64,000 nt of DNA from Platycnemis pennipes (Eukaryota > Arthropoda > Insecta > Odonata > Platycnemididae): the NCBI GenBank assembly GCA_933228895.1, contig OW121850.1, positions 32,931,773 through 32,995,772 of the forward strand. The letters run 5' to 3'. Shown in pieces: positions 37,466-49,958 of the stretch. The position numbers and the translations under genes are program-made. Every line of letters starts with the position of its first letter. Positions within the stretch are counted from its first letter, which is position 1. The notes under the pieces are model-generated. The model had not been told where the DNA came from and searched no databases. It saw only the letters and a program-made list of their open reading frames with translations.

Positions 37466-39080
37466 CTTCTCGGTTCTTACAGAATTTTCCTTTATGCATC
37501 CCCTGCTCTATCGCCATATAATTCTATCAGCGCCTTTCTCCTTTTGTTGGTTCGATCAGTTCAGTGTGTTAAATTTTTCTTGGTTAGAAAAGGACGTACA
37601 TGCAATACTTTCGGCTTGTGATCTCTGCTGAGGTCTTGTAAACAATAGATGTAAATATGACCTAAAACAGAGGCTAGTAACATGCTGGATGGATTATTTA
37701 AGTTAAATATTGGGGAAAAATTATTTCAGTCTAAATATTGGGAACACTAATTTTTAAGATTTCTTCGTGGATAAATGACGCTTTTCCTCGGAGGCAGTAC
37801 ACGATGGATTTAGGGAATCATAGCTGATAAATAATAAATCCTACTCATTGATTCTTAAGGGTCAATACACACAATAAACTCTCTTTATCTAATGAGCGTT
37901 TTGGGGCCGGTGCACAAGTATGGTCAATGCTTAACAAATTATATGAAAATATTATTCATAGATGAGGCGAACGTCCATTGTGAAATAAAAGTTATTTCGA
38001 CACATGGTTGTCTTATTCGGAGAAATATGGTAAGGTAAGCAAGCTCCGGCCCCAGCGTCGGTGAGGTAAAGTCCTCGCCTGCTAATCCTTGGATAATTCC
38101 TGCTAATGGCGGGTTCGAATCCCGCCTGGGTGGATTTTTCTCCACCCAGGGCATGGATGCTTGTCAAATTCTGTCCCAAGATTATATGGGCTAATAGAAT
38201 TGTCGGAATACCTACATTAAAAAAAACACTCCTCCCGACAGTTGATTTTTTACTTATGCGCACGAATTTAAAAACTCAAGCCTACTTTGAAGCCGAAGGA
38301 TATAGTTATCTTATCTATCCATGAAGAGTGTAGTGGTTCAGATGTGCACTCGTTGATAATCTTAGCGAGGGAAGTCCCCAGCATGGTAGGCTCTGTTCTT
38401 GCATTACGAAGATTCAGAAGCAATTATTCATTATGAACAATTTATAGAGCTGCAAGGTTTTTGAAAATAAACAGTGAAGCTGGAGTATCTACCATAGAGA
38501 TTGAATATGGCTTCAATAGAGTATATAGTGCAGCAAAAATAAACGAGGTAAATTCAGTCAAAACAGTAAGTTGCCTCGAGATTAATACAGAATATGCCAT
38601 TAAATGTATTGTAAACAGCAATAAAATCACAATTTGAAGCCCTTCTTATTTATAGGGTTGTTGAAAAACATTATTACCATCTTATTTAATCACTATGGTA
38701 AAATTGAAATACCATAATGATAATCAAAGGGATATTCTTCAATGAGAGACTGCAAATGCAATAGCATTCATCTAATATTCTTTCTGGGGTTATTGAATGA
38801 TAAAAAAATATTTTTTGCTATATTTTTCGACTGTTCACGTGAAAAGATTTACAAGAATATATATACCAGTAATAAATATGACTGCTTTTGTAACGACGTT
38901 AAAACAGCATCTACGTGCAAGCAGTTTTTCCTGCTGTTAAACCCTAGACATGTTTGAAACATTATTTTCTTCCAGAAAACAAACGTATTAAATATATGTA
39001 ATTCGCATTGTATTCAGAATTGAAAAAGTAAAAATGCCATCTTGTAACGTGTTTTGTATAAGTGGGAATAGATGATATGA
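37466..39080. other. AT-rich noncoding stretch containing a SINE
   Basis: Aside from the SINE-like element at 38030-38230 I see no gene or repeat. Short frames overlapping the element simply reflect its sequence. Confidence 0.5.
38030..38230 (+). mobile_element. tRNA-derived SINE-like element
   Basis: GGTTCGAATCC at 38112-38122 is a perfect RNA polymerase III B box. Upstream, GCGTCGGTGAGGTAA sits where a weak A-box/D-arm remnant would be, followed by a tRNA-like stretch. Directly downstream, CCTGGGTGG (38125-38133) and CCACCCAGG (38142-38150) form a strong 9-bp hairpin, followed by GGCATGGATGCTTG. An A-rich tract near 38217-38226 may be the 3' tail. The hairpin next to the B box plus the tail argue for a SINE rather than a tRNA gene. 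Both ends are approximate. Confidence 0.7.
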
Positions 39081-39625
39081 ACGGAACCTTTGCCGAAAGA
39101 CATTTAAAACATAATTTATTTCCCGGTGATTTGGTGAGAGGCGTTCTTCTTTCATGCAATCGAGAGATGGGAATAAATGCTTTCACCGAAAAAATATATC
39201 TGAAACAATGTGAGCGACTTCACCATCGGGAAGTCATCTGTTTAAACGAGAGAACTGAGTTCAGCACGAGCTCATGCGTACGAGTGCGAGGAACGGGACT
39301 TGAGTCAATGGGGTCGATTATAACGTGTCGCGAAAAACGGATGCAAACGGGGAGAATAAAAGGGAAGGTATGATGTTTGGGGTTGAAGGAAACAGACATG
39401 AAAATGAGGAGTCTGGAGCATTGAGGGTGCTGGAAAGCGAGGGAACCTTGCGTATAAAATTCGCTATCAAATCGGGTTTAATTACCGCATCACGTGCGAA
39501 CGTTTTTAGTGCCGAGATAACCTACGACCCAAAGCGGATGGAACGAGAGGGATGGCTCGTAAAGAGAGGGCAAAAAAGGAGTAAAAGTCGATCGCAACGA
39601 CGTCTGCTACTGTTGAAAAACTGCT
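39081..39625 (+). other. purine-rich island
   Basis: Moderately G+A-rich with CpG, less extreme than most of the set (GGATGGAACGAGAGGGATGG near 39536). Two + frames of 103 and 113 codons overlap in different frames. They are Arg/Glu/Lys/Ser-rich without motifs. Confidence 0.45.
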
Positions 39626-40400
39626 CTTCTTTCCGGATGTGCTACAGTTTTTTTCTGGTCGGCTAGGATGCTTTATCGGGAAGAGAGATATTCAAACGCT
39701 TCTGAGGAGAATTGTTCCCTAAATTTTAAGGAGCTATTCGTTTTATAAGTAGAGGAAGGAGTTTATGCTAGCTCTAATAAATCTGACAGTGAAGTATTCT
39801 CAAAGATATGTTGACAAATTCTTACGCTCTGAGCAGTTACTAAAAACAATGTGAATTTTTAGAGTTAAATCAGGCATTGTTTAGCTCAGAAGGATGGTTT
39901 TCGCTAGTCTTAAAAATATTTTCTGTCAGGGAGAACAGAAACTTTAGGTTTTTCAAAAGATGTATGCGCATTCATATCAAAATGAGTGTTGCGAGCAACT
40001 TTTAGTTTCTGGAAGTGATAAAGAGTTTCAATTACTCTTCTCGAAACATTTAAGCCGTAAAGAACCAATTGTAATGCATACTGTTCATGTTATAAAAGGA
40101 AATTGTACAAGAAATTGCTGCATTTATCTTGTGAATTTACGCCAAATATGTTCCCTAGAGTTAAATTGAAATCCTTCATCAACGCTTGAATTATGTTCCC
40201 TGGCATTCATAAACGTTCGTTTGCCACCGCAGTTCTTCCTCCCTATTTTTAACATAAATGTACTAATATTTAATAACAAGTCTAGAGAAAAGCCACAATC
40301 GCGAACAATAAACAATTCTCACAGTTGTGAAAAATATGTATAGAAAACACAAAAAATAAACACCCACACGTATCGCAGATATTTCGGTGGTCACGGCCAT

Positions 40401-40449
40401 CTTTCTCAACAAGCAGAGTAATATAGTATTCCTCTTCTCGTTGAGAAAG
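40401..40449. repeat. 49-bp near-palindrome beside a retroelement-like motif
   Basis: CTTTCTCAAC (40401-40410) is exactly complementary to GTTGAGAAAG (40440-40449). Extending inward, about 20 of 24 positions pair and almost no loop remains. Immediately to the left, the minus strand continues as GATGGCCGTGACCACCGAAA, a layout that reminds me of the boundary regions of Penelope-like retroelements. That comparison is from memory and unverified. Confidence 0.6.
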
Positions 40450-43216
40450 GAGACAAAAAAAATCGGGAAAAATGATCGAGGTTTTTAGGCTCTATGTGGA
40501 AATGACTTAGAGCTTGCAAAACTTAATAATTTCTAGGGCTATACAAAAACTATATTTCATGACCTGTTTACATTGCTTCTTTTCATTTCACAAGTCTTGC
40601 TTCGTGACCGAGTGCCCAGCTTGGGCTATTACTGATATTTTCTATCTTTGATCCACATGAAGTGTGGGGATTTATTTTCTCTCTACTAATACCAAAATAT
40701 ACATTGCCTTGGACTATAAATCACATTTAACTACGAGAAATTCTCACCACCCTCTGCAAGTTCAGGCTACAAAAGCTTGTTGAGGAGGATGATTGCAACG
40801 GATTGGGATATGGTTCCGATTTTGGGAATGCAGAGGATAAAGGTCCTTCTCTGCAGAGATTGCTTATCACCATGTTCCTACCATAAAATCGGGCCCCTGC
40901 ACTCAAACCCCGAGCAAGCTTTTTTTCTTCTCACATTCAAAAAATTGCGAAAATATTTTTATTAGAGAGTGTGTTAAAATACCGGTTAATTAGGTTTTAG
41001 TTATACGCTTTTTTCTTAATTCTAAGGATAGACATGATTCGAGAGTTTTGCTTTGCTTGCCATAAACGCTGTGTCATTCCTCATATCACAGCCATCCCGA
41101 GTCATATCCAAAGTCTACGATAGCACGGGACATAACTTCCTTGTCACATTTTAGCCTAGTTCGCAAAGCAACATTTGCTTTGGGCACAAATGAGACTCAG
41201 GGACTACTCGCTTATCAGGTGGGTGAGGGATGACATGAAATGGTCGAGTCTATTAATCAGGGCTCTAATATAATCCGATTCAACTGAGCTAAACTTTAGG
41301 TACTTATCAAAGTGGAGTACCGCAGACACATCCCATTTAGTACGACAGTGTAATTATGAGGCTGATTTATCTTACTTCCACCAGTATTATTGAGACGGAT
41401 AACTAAGCCATAAAAGGGAGAAATAATGAAGCCAGAAGAGTAAGAATATCCCCTCTCATTGGAAAATGTCTGGCACGAATTTAATAAATCTTATATCGGT
41501 ACTTCTTATAATGTTAGTAGTTAATCTTCCCCATAAAGTTTTCTTAAATGGAAGGAATCATACTTAATGACAGTTTACTTCCTAAAGAGATCTTAATGGA
41601 GTACTATGCCCATTGCTACAATAATTGTACTCGATAGCGATATCTTATCAAAAATATTACTACATTTTCTTCTACATATTCCACCATACTATTTATATGA
41701 CGTTCAATATAAGCGCGGTTCATTAAAACGAGCATTTATATAGGCACTTACATACAATTGGTTCTTATTTAGTTATTTAAGTTACTAATAAAATGCTCTA
41801 AATTAGAAATTATTTTATTGCGAAAAATGACAAGTATACAAGTAATAATAGTTAATCCAGTATTGAAACTGATTAATTATTGCGGTCAAACTGATTTAGC
41901 AACTTTAGAAGGTCCAATATAAGGCCTAAAGTTTAAATATAGAGATAGACATTCATCAGATAATAGTTTTCTAGTTTTTTGGATGAGTAATCGCCTTGAT
42001 TTCTCCCAATCCTCCTTGAATATGATCTCCCAGAATAAGGTAACTTATATTTTTCCTCGAGCTTTCTCAAGCAATGCGTATATCTGAGATGAAAAAAAAT
42101 ACCTGATGAAGTCGAACCCAAAACCCTCCTAAAAGTACTTTAAAATTTCAAATTAGTCCAGAAATTCCCAGTAAAAACTAACTAATAATTTTAGAATCTG
42201 GACATTTACAACGCACTTGGAATAAGTATGATCCCTTTAGCCGATCACAAAGGACTTTTATGGTTTTCTCCTGGAGCTCTGTTATAACCTGCCATCTGAC
42301 GATCGTCTTCAGGCATGCCGTTGCAGTCACAAGGGCGCAAGCCATCTCGGACCCGAGCCCACGAGAAATGCTTTCTGAGGACAGCGATGCATGCTAATGG
42401 AGCCTTTATCATCCTTTTATTCTTCTCCCCTATGTCGGCGAGATCCAAGCCGAGAATCTGGGTAACCGGAAAGCGACACATCAAGAAAGAATCCAATATT
42501 GGTTGGGAAGAAAGACAATGAGAATATCTGCTTTGGTGGTAGTGCCATTCAATCCTCACCCTTGCTCTCTTTCCTCCATCTCATACACATGCTCAGCTCA
42601 ATGTGGGATATCCAATGTCACCGTTTTGAGTACCGCTTTAAAGAGCTATTAGGACGTGAATATCGACTCACGGCCGGAATTCCAATTTACCTGCATGGAC
42701 AGGACGTGGATATAAAGATTCGACGGCATTGTCTAAAAGAGAAATGACATGGAGGTCCTTCGGAAGGCTATAAGACCATCGTTAATGTGTGCATTCCTCA
42801 TTGCTCTTTCATCATGCGTTTACCACAGAGGTAGAGTTGAAAATTTAATTATTCATACGAGATTATACGCACCCTTGAACTCGATTTTTAATCGAGTCTC
42901 ATTCACGGGTACAATATACACTTACGTTGTATTGTCCATACATCTTCAATGAGATAAAAATGTCGCGAACCCATATTTATAAAATGCTAAGTAAACTAAA
43001 TCCTGTATTAATCCTCCATTTCTCCTCTAAAAATAGTTTGTATTTTTATCATCAATATCGGTTAAAAATAACCTTAAAGAAACAATGTAAAACAATGGTT
43101 AAATCGGAATCGCAAACATTTATCTTTAGAACAGAGCCACTTTTCTTGAGACCTATAGAAATTTAACCCATTACTAAGCTTGCAACGTATTCAGCAATGC
43201 TTAAAACACCAAAATA

Positions 43217-43262
43217 ATAATATTGCCCTTTCTTAATAATATTTCTGATAATATTGCCCTTT
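43217..43262 (+). repeat. 15-bp direct repeat
   Basis: ATAATATTGCCCTTT occurs at 43217-43231 and again at 43248-43262 without mismatch, 31 bp apart. Confidence 0.7.
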
Positions 43263-46200
43263 AAAGCTGTTGTATTACCTATGACTACTTAATTGTAATG
43301 CCAATAGACGTTTTGAACTCGAAAGCATAGGAAACTTTAACATAATTCCAGAATCTTAACAGATTTAATTCAAATTAAATTATTGCACTATAATCATATT
43401 ACTTGACCCAAGAATATTATTGTAATATGTTAAAATGTAAATCTTTAATAGCAAAATATATAAAACCTGGCAAAACAGTAATAATAAAACGCCTTTATAG
43501 CGAGATAGAGACAAAGCTATCCTTCTGCCATCTAACATCTACTGCCTATAAATCAGGGATAATATCAAATAAAAGCAGAGAAAATTGCCTGGAGTGCCTG
43601 GCACACCTACCCTGGCTCGAATAAAAAAATGGATACAAAAGCGACTTTACTATATACATTATAAAATGGCAACAATATTCCCATAAACTGGAACTGTGAA
43701 TTTCATTAATTTTATGCACAAACATTAAATTCACACAGGATGATTACCCAGCATGCAATTGTTTGGGATTAGGTTGACAAAATGTATGAAATTCCATTAC
43801 AATGCAATAATTTCCCATAAATGAACGGAAATTGATTAAACCTGCATGATAGAAGTAATAACAGGCCGTGATGAAATTTCTGTATTGTTGTATCAAATAC
43901 CTTAAAATTCTAGAAAGTTTTGGAATGTCAATAACTTTGCATTCAATGCAGAAACTAATGACATCTATTGGGTATGAAATTTTGGATTCTCTAATAAATA
44001 CAACATAAATATGCCCTATTCGAGGATTCCAAAAAGGCATTCTCGTCCCCGTTCTCCCTTGAATTATAGTAAATTATTATCCATTAACGAGTAATTAAAT
44101 TAAATTAAACCCCAAAAAAGAAGCTAATTTTGAAATATGTTAGTAAGATTGTATACTTATTTACCAGCTGTTCTAACACCCTTTTATAAGCTTCTCGCAC
44201 ATCAGATGGGGAAATCCAGCCCTATTAAAAAAATTTTGATTTTCATTTTGGTTTTTGACATACCCAAGACGTAGCGCAATTCCATAACTCACAAATAAAC
44301 CAATAGTACCGTTTTATGAAGTTCGAAAAAATATCAATATACTTTACAAACTATTTGTTGCCAGAATTCGATAAAATACTGGTCATCTAATCCATTGCCT
44401 TCTCCAACTGGAAGAATATGATTCTATTTACGATTAGCTATAAGTGCCTCCGCAATATCCGTACATTATTTAAATCCCACAGACAAGAACCTACCCAGAA
44501 ATACCAGGATGCCAAAATAAAGGCACTTATTACGAAGTTAAAAACATGGATTTTAACGAGCGAATCGCGGATTTTTGGTGTTCTAACTTTGATTACGGAA
44601 TTAAATTACATTTCTGAGCCATTGGAAAACGAGTGCCGAAATTGGTAGCGCTAGCACAACGAAGGACTGCGCTTGCTCGTAAAAAAATGGAAAAAAACGA
44701 GACAAAATTCCTTCATACGCCACTCTAAACTAAAAACTTCCATACACGCATGATAGGGTAACGTATAATTAACTTAATTTGCTGCGATATCACTTGGCTA
44801 ACATTCTTCCGTAATCTTCATTAAACTTTAATTTCGGATGACCCGGAGTGCTCTGTCGTCATATACCCGCATACCTAAAAGCATCGAGGAGCCCATTATG
44901 CCACTGAGGAAAGTGGTTCGCAGTATTATTATTCTTCTGTTTTTGATGCGCAGCAAGCTTTCGATGGAGGTGCGCAGAAGCGTTTCGTGAGCCAATCCAC
45001 TGTAACGCCTCATTAAAATCTTGAGCTGAGTGGTGAAAGGGAAACATGTACAAGGGGAATCGAAAAAAATGCGTTAATTCCGGAAGGCTTCTCTGGGAGT
45101 GAGAAAAAATGGGGAGGCATGGAATAAGTATTGGAAGAAGTTTTGAGGGTGGATGGGCTCCAGGGATTTTGTTTTCATCGGAGCTCGGTAGAGTTGAAAT
45201 GGAAAAGGATAAATATTGGAAGGGCGTTTATGTAAGTCCTGTAGGGTGAGGGTGGAAGTTCAATGAATGGGCTAACGAGCGCATATTTTGGTGTTTGCCC
45301 GTAACCATGGTTTACAGACCAATAAGAGTGTGATAATTGAACACTGTCCAACGAATATCCCGTATTGAAGCGCAACCATGAAGTGGAGAAAACGTAGAGT
45401 TAAAAACAAACTTTATCTGTTGCAATATGCTCTATCTTTCTGGCTCAAGTTCCACAAATTCAACCCGTGTTCTAAGTCACAAATTAAGGGTGAACAAATA
45501 AAAATATCGAGAACATTCCAAAAAAACAGACTCTAAAGCTGAGGATTTTAACGGAAAGGTCAAACTATAGAATGTTTATTTTATAAAGTGTCTAACTATA
45601 CTGTAAGTATCTTAGTATATTATCGGCTAAGTAACTAATGTGACAAATATTCCCGAAATATTCCAAAAGAATGCCGTCATTTCTTCCAAACCTGTAGACA
45701 CTTTAATTTGCAAAAATAATATAGCAAATGGATATATTAAAAATAATATAAAAAAACCTTTTCCGCCTGATTAGCTTAAAACATACTCCGTCATAAGTAT
45801 GCTTATACAGTGATAGTTTACCCGAATTATTGCTGGAAAAAAATTGGCTCGATACGTAAATTTCAAAAATGCCACTGAGCCGCATACGAAAGGTGTAAGA
45901 GTAAGATCCAAGAGCGAACGGTACATTTAACAATTTTTTAGAATTCATTCTTTATAAATGACTTTATATCAAAGTATCGAAATGAATTATGCTATTGTTT
46001 CTCACAACCAAATGCATTACAGCTTCCAGAGGAACTATGCCACTTAATGGCTGGATCCGAGTTTCAACACCAGAATCCGAAGAAATCTGAAGCTGTTCGG
46101 TTCCAGTGATCCTATAGTGAACGAATGATTAGTGTAGTAAAAATGTTAAGAACATTCTTGCTACATGCTAAGAGTTGTTTGTTTCCTTCATGTCGGGTAC

Positions 46201-46467
46201 CAATGTGTTTCCGTGGGAATAATAAAACAGCCTCATCCTCCCTGCCTCTATCTCTACATACACTGTGTTCTCTGCCTAGAACATCTACCTGGAAAATGCA
46301 TTTCCCATGTTCGTCGGGGAGAAGGACGAGGAACTGCTAAGAAACGCCTGAGGTGTAAGCCAAAAATAAGAATGGGTTACTAACTAATGCCGTAGTGACG
46401 AAAGAAAATCACCTCGGAAACGGATGGTGAAACATTAGTGAAATCAAAAATTATTATTTCCTACTGA

Positions 46468-46519
46468 TTAAATTATGAAAATACTTAAATTATGAAAATA
46501 CTTAATTGATGAAAATAAC
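46468..46519 (+). repeat. 17-bp tandem repeat, about three copies
   Basis: TTAAATTATGAAAATAC occurs at 46468-46484 and 46485-46501 exactly, followed by a diverged third unit, TTAATTGATGAAAATAAC, at 46502-46519. Confidence 0.8.
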
Positions 46520-47155
46520 TGTATGATACACGTAAAAAATCTTCAAGGATCAGGACACGAAGTTAAGGCTAAAAAAATAACTTACATCTGCGACTATCAC
46601 CCTCGATTGACAGGGAAAATTTGTGCTTAATATTCACTAAAATGTTTCAATTTCTCAAGCAATCCATATTAAAATATATTCCTGGCACAAATTACTTCAA
46701 CCCCCCAGAAAAATATCACAAATCATGCACGAAAAAATAAATGTCCATTAAATTACTAAAGATTTGGAAATAACTATGCAACCTTGCGAGCAACATGATA
46801 TTGGCCTGAATTAAAATTTGCATTTCAAAACAACGGTGTCCAATATTTCGGCGTCGATCCTTTGAAAATATATTATTCACACTAGTGGAAGCTAACGCTG
46901 ATATAAGGTGAATATTAGCCGTTAGAGATAAAAAGCGAAAAATACAAGTCGGTAAAGCTCAAAATAACAGTCGCAATCCATTGATATCCGCTACTGATTT
47001 CTTTGTCAAAAAAGCTCCCTTCTTTAACTCCCGACCGATAAAGAGGCTTTCATAGCAATCATTTTGGCTTTCTGCGGAGATACTCCTACGCAAATTTTAA
47101 CTTCACCTTAGATGGCCCAATTTCCTTGAGAATTCGTATAAAATTTAAAAGTATT

Positions 47156-48090
47156 TTTGGGGTTCCAACGGGTCGAGAGCGACTTTGGTGAGAGAATTGA
47201 ATCTCGGGGAGGGGAGCGTGGAGGCCGAAAGGAGGGTGCAAGGGATAGAGAATTTATTTCGTGAAAGGTGTCACGGGGGTGTGGGACGGGGAGGGGTCGA
47301 AAAGGAGGGGGTGGAAGAGAGGAAGGCCAAGTGAGAAAGGGTTGGCGCGTTGGTATGACGACCGGCGAGCGTGTTTGCATGAAGGGCGGAGAAGGAGGGA
47401 CCGTTCCCTTATTGCCGTCCTATTTCTGGGTGCGTCATGAGGACGCTGCGTATATACATACATATGTGTACATGCATCCCAGAGTTATTTTGGACAGTTG
47501 CGTGACATCTCCCCTCTTTTCCACTTTATGTCCCCTTTATAGCCCCCACCGAACCGCCTACTACACCACCTCCCTTCCCCCCTTTCTTTCGCTTTATTTC
47601 TCCGCACTCCCATGGCTCTCCGCAGTTCCTTTCCCGAGCCCCCACCCCCTGTTGACGGTGACAAAGGAGTGGGGCGAAAGGTGAGGGAGTAAGGGGGTGA
47701 GGGGGTACAAGGTGAAAGAGTGGGACCCACCCTCCTCCCTCTGCCCTTCCCGCCTGCCGAAAAAACTCCCACTCCAGCCAAGTACTTCCCCCATCCATCC
47801 TACACAGACAGCCCTCTCCGCAACAATGCACGCGACTCCCTTTCGGACCTGAATTCCAATTGAAGGCCGTACTCTACAGAATTGCTCTCGCCAGGTACAC
47901 ATTCGCCGTGATTCACTCTTTTCAACAGTTTGGTAGAGGTGACGTTCGGGACGCAGCTTGATCGAGCCAGTGCCACGATGCTTTAAAACCACGTTCAATA
48001 TGTGAAATGTGGGTGAACGCCGGGAGTTTACTGCTTTTGCGCGACGCCGTGAAAATTTGAAAGCCGGCCTTCGAGAGACTTCAGTATATT
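47156..48090. other. large GC-rich island, purine then pyrimidine
   Basis: Purine-rich on the + strand at about 47190-47395 (GGGGAGGGGTCGAAAAGGAG near 47288). It turns pyrimidine-rich at about 47505-47605, mixed to 47790, and CpG-containing to 48080. Open frames of 90-173 codons exist in several overlapping frames on both strands, all Pro/Ser/Arg/Gly-rich. This mutual overlap argues against any one being a gene. Confidence 0.5.
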
Positions 48091-49879
48091 GGGGAAGTAA
48101 GCTTACTTGACACATTTATAGCCGAGTTTGCATTTGTTTTTCCAAAGAGTGGCAACATATGCATGACTCATATGGAACTAAATAATAAAATATCTCAGTA
48201 GAAAGGTAGTTAATGCCGAACTAGCGCAATGTTCATCAAATGTTATCACGGAATAGTTTCTAAGGCATTTCAAGCGAAGCAAAGAGATGAACTTTTTCAC
48301 CATTCTCTTTTTTATGTATCTCGGAAGCTCATCTGCAGGCATAAGTCATCAACATTCCTGCTGCTCCATCGGCTGTAATTTCAGACTCCTTGCCAAAGAC
48401 TCCGCAACCTGTTTTTTCGCATTAAAATAAAGGTGGGAGGTTTTCATTTTAAGCGTAAGAGCGAAATTATAGGAAGGCATATAAGATAGCAACAGGCATA
48501 CATTACACTATCTCTAGGTTGTACTCACTCCGTCACGTTAATTAGATGTCTAATCCTAATTGAAATCGAGCTCTAAATCCATTCATTAGCCTTGTTTTTC
48601 AAACAATTGTAGTACCTTAATGCCCATGCAGATATCTTCGAGTAAAAAATTATCTGCAAACAAGCGTACTTTAAGCACTACTGCCAACTTATGAAAATGC
48701 GCATTAAAGCAAGAAGCAGAAGGCCGAAGAATTACTCGAGAGACGTGCGCTAAACGAACATTGGTGTTTTAACGTCAGTCCATTAACCTCATTGTCTCGG
48801 TGAGATGTGAAGCCGATGCAGGCACAAAATATTCCACGGCGTCGGAGTTATACGGCGATGGAGTCTCGGCACGAAATTAAAAATCGGGTAAAGGGAAAGA
48901 TAGAGAGAGGTAGGAGAGCATTCAATCCCACGTCCAACAGAACCTCCTTTCACGAGTCCGAGCTTTAAAATCCCCAACATTATCCCATGGACAGTACCTC
49001 CTACGCACATAATGGCGAGGGCCTCCAGCTTCAAAACTCCAAAATTCTATCTATCCTGAAGTTGGTACGCAAGAGTTTTTAAGGAATTCGCTGCAAACGT
49101 GAATTGCCTCTTTTAGGAAATATAGAAACTTGGCAAAAAGTTTTTAACATCCACATATTAAATTTGATTTTCAGGATTTCACTGGCTCCATGTTCCGCAA
49201 TTGCGAAGATAGTTTTGCTTTTAACATTGACTCCATAATTGCTGTAAATAAAAGCATTAAAAAGATGTTCATTCGTCACCGATGGACAGCGTCTTTTTGG
49301 AGAGTTATTTCCCTCGTACGTTTTTTCTAGAAATTAAAAATTTTTACCACTGCGAAATTATTTTTGTTCACTATTCTATGTAGATAATATCCTATATTCC
49401 CTCTTTAGAAGAACACTGGAAGAATAGTTTCAGCATAAATAGGTTCTACCCTCTATTTTTCTTAACCACTCTTACCTTCTGCTACTTTTCCCGCAAAATC
49501 TTTCTTTAAGGGTGGAAGGCGACCCATACTGCAAAAAAGTATTCAAGACCTCTTCCGAGAATGCTCGATACAAATGACTGGGAAATGGGATTTATTTTTT
49601 CCAATTCGTTGCTTTACAACAATAATGAAAGTGCCATATTCGAAATTGAGGTAATATGCCTACCTATTTACAACATTGACGGGGACTCTAGGCAAGTTGA
49701 GAAAGTCTGAGGAGGGAATTCTAATGCTAGAATATAACTTTAAACAAGAATTTTATGCCATAACGGAAGAAAAAAATGAAAACTGAAGGAACAGTGGGAG
49801 AGAATCATGTCCCGAGATTTACTCCTTCGAATAACCTCATCATAATGCCTCACGGAAATCGGAGGCCAAGCCTTACCGT

Positions 49880-49958
49880 AGCAGATATTCCACAGAGAAA
49901 AACTCATTCGCCTTGTCCCGGTCAAGGTGAATGATTTTTTCTCTGTGGAATATCTGCT
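49880..49958. repeat. long near-perfect hairpin (36-bp arms, 7-nt loop)
   Basis: The left arm (49880-49915) starts AGCAGATATTCCACAGAGAA and ends CGCCTTG. The right arm (49923-49958) is its reverse complement at 34 of 36 positions by eye, separated by the 7-nt TCCCGGT. GCCTTACCGT lies directly left of the stem and recurs at about 50033-50042. The structure is far longer than expected by chance. Possible readings are a foldback/MITE element, a recent palindromic duplication or a transcribed hairpin RNA. The near-perfect stem and short loop are not typical of a conserved animal miRNA precursor. Confidence 0.85.

Larger units (their letters stand above)
39626..47155. other. long AT-rich noncoding stretch
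   Basis: About 7.5 kb, the longest interval without a purine island. No gene can be supported. Contents are the palindrome at 40401-40449, a non-purine GC patch at about 42245-42560 (104-codon minus frame, 68-codon plus frame, no motif), the 15-bp direct repeat at 43217/43248 and the 17-bp tandem repeat at 46468-46519. Other frames of 60-98 codons look random. Confidence 0.45.

Noticed and set aside
38040..38135. Possible functional tRNA gene
   Set aside because: Only the B box is good; the A-box region and cloverleaf are not consistent, and the flanks look like a SINE.
47594..48115. 173-codon minus-strand open frame
   Set aside because: Overlapped by several other open frames in a GC-rich, stop-poor island.
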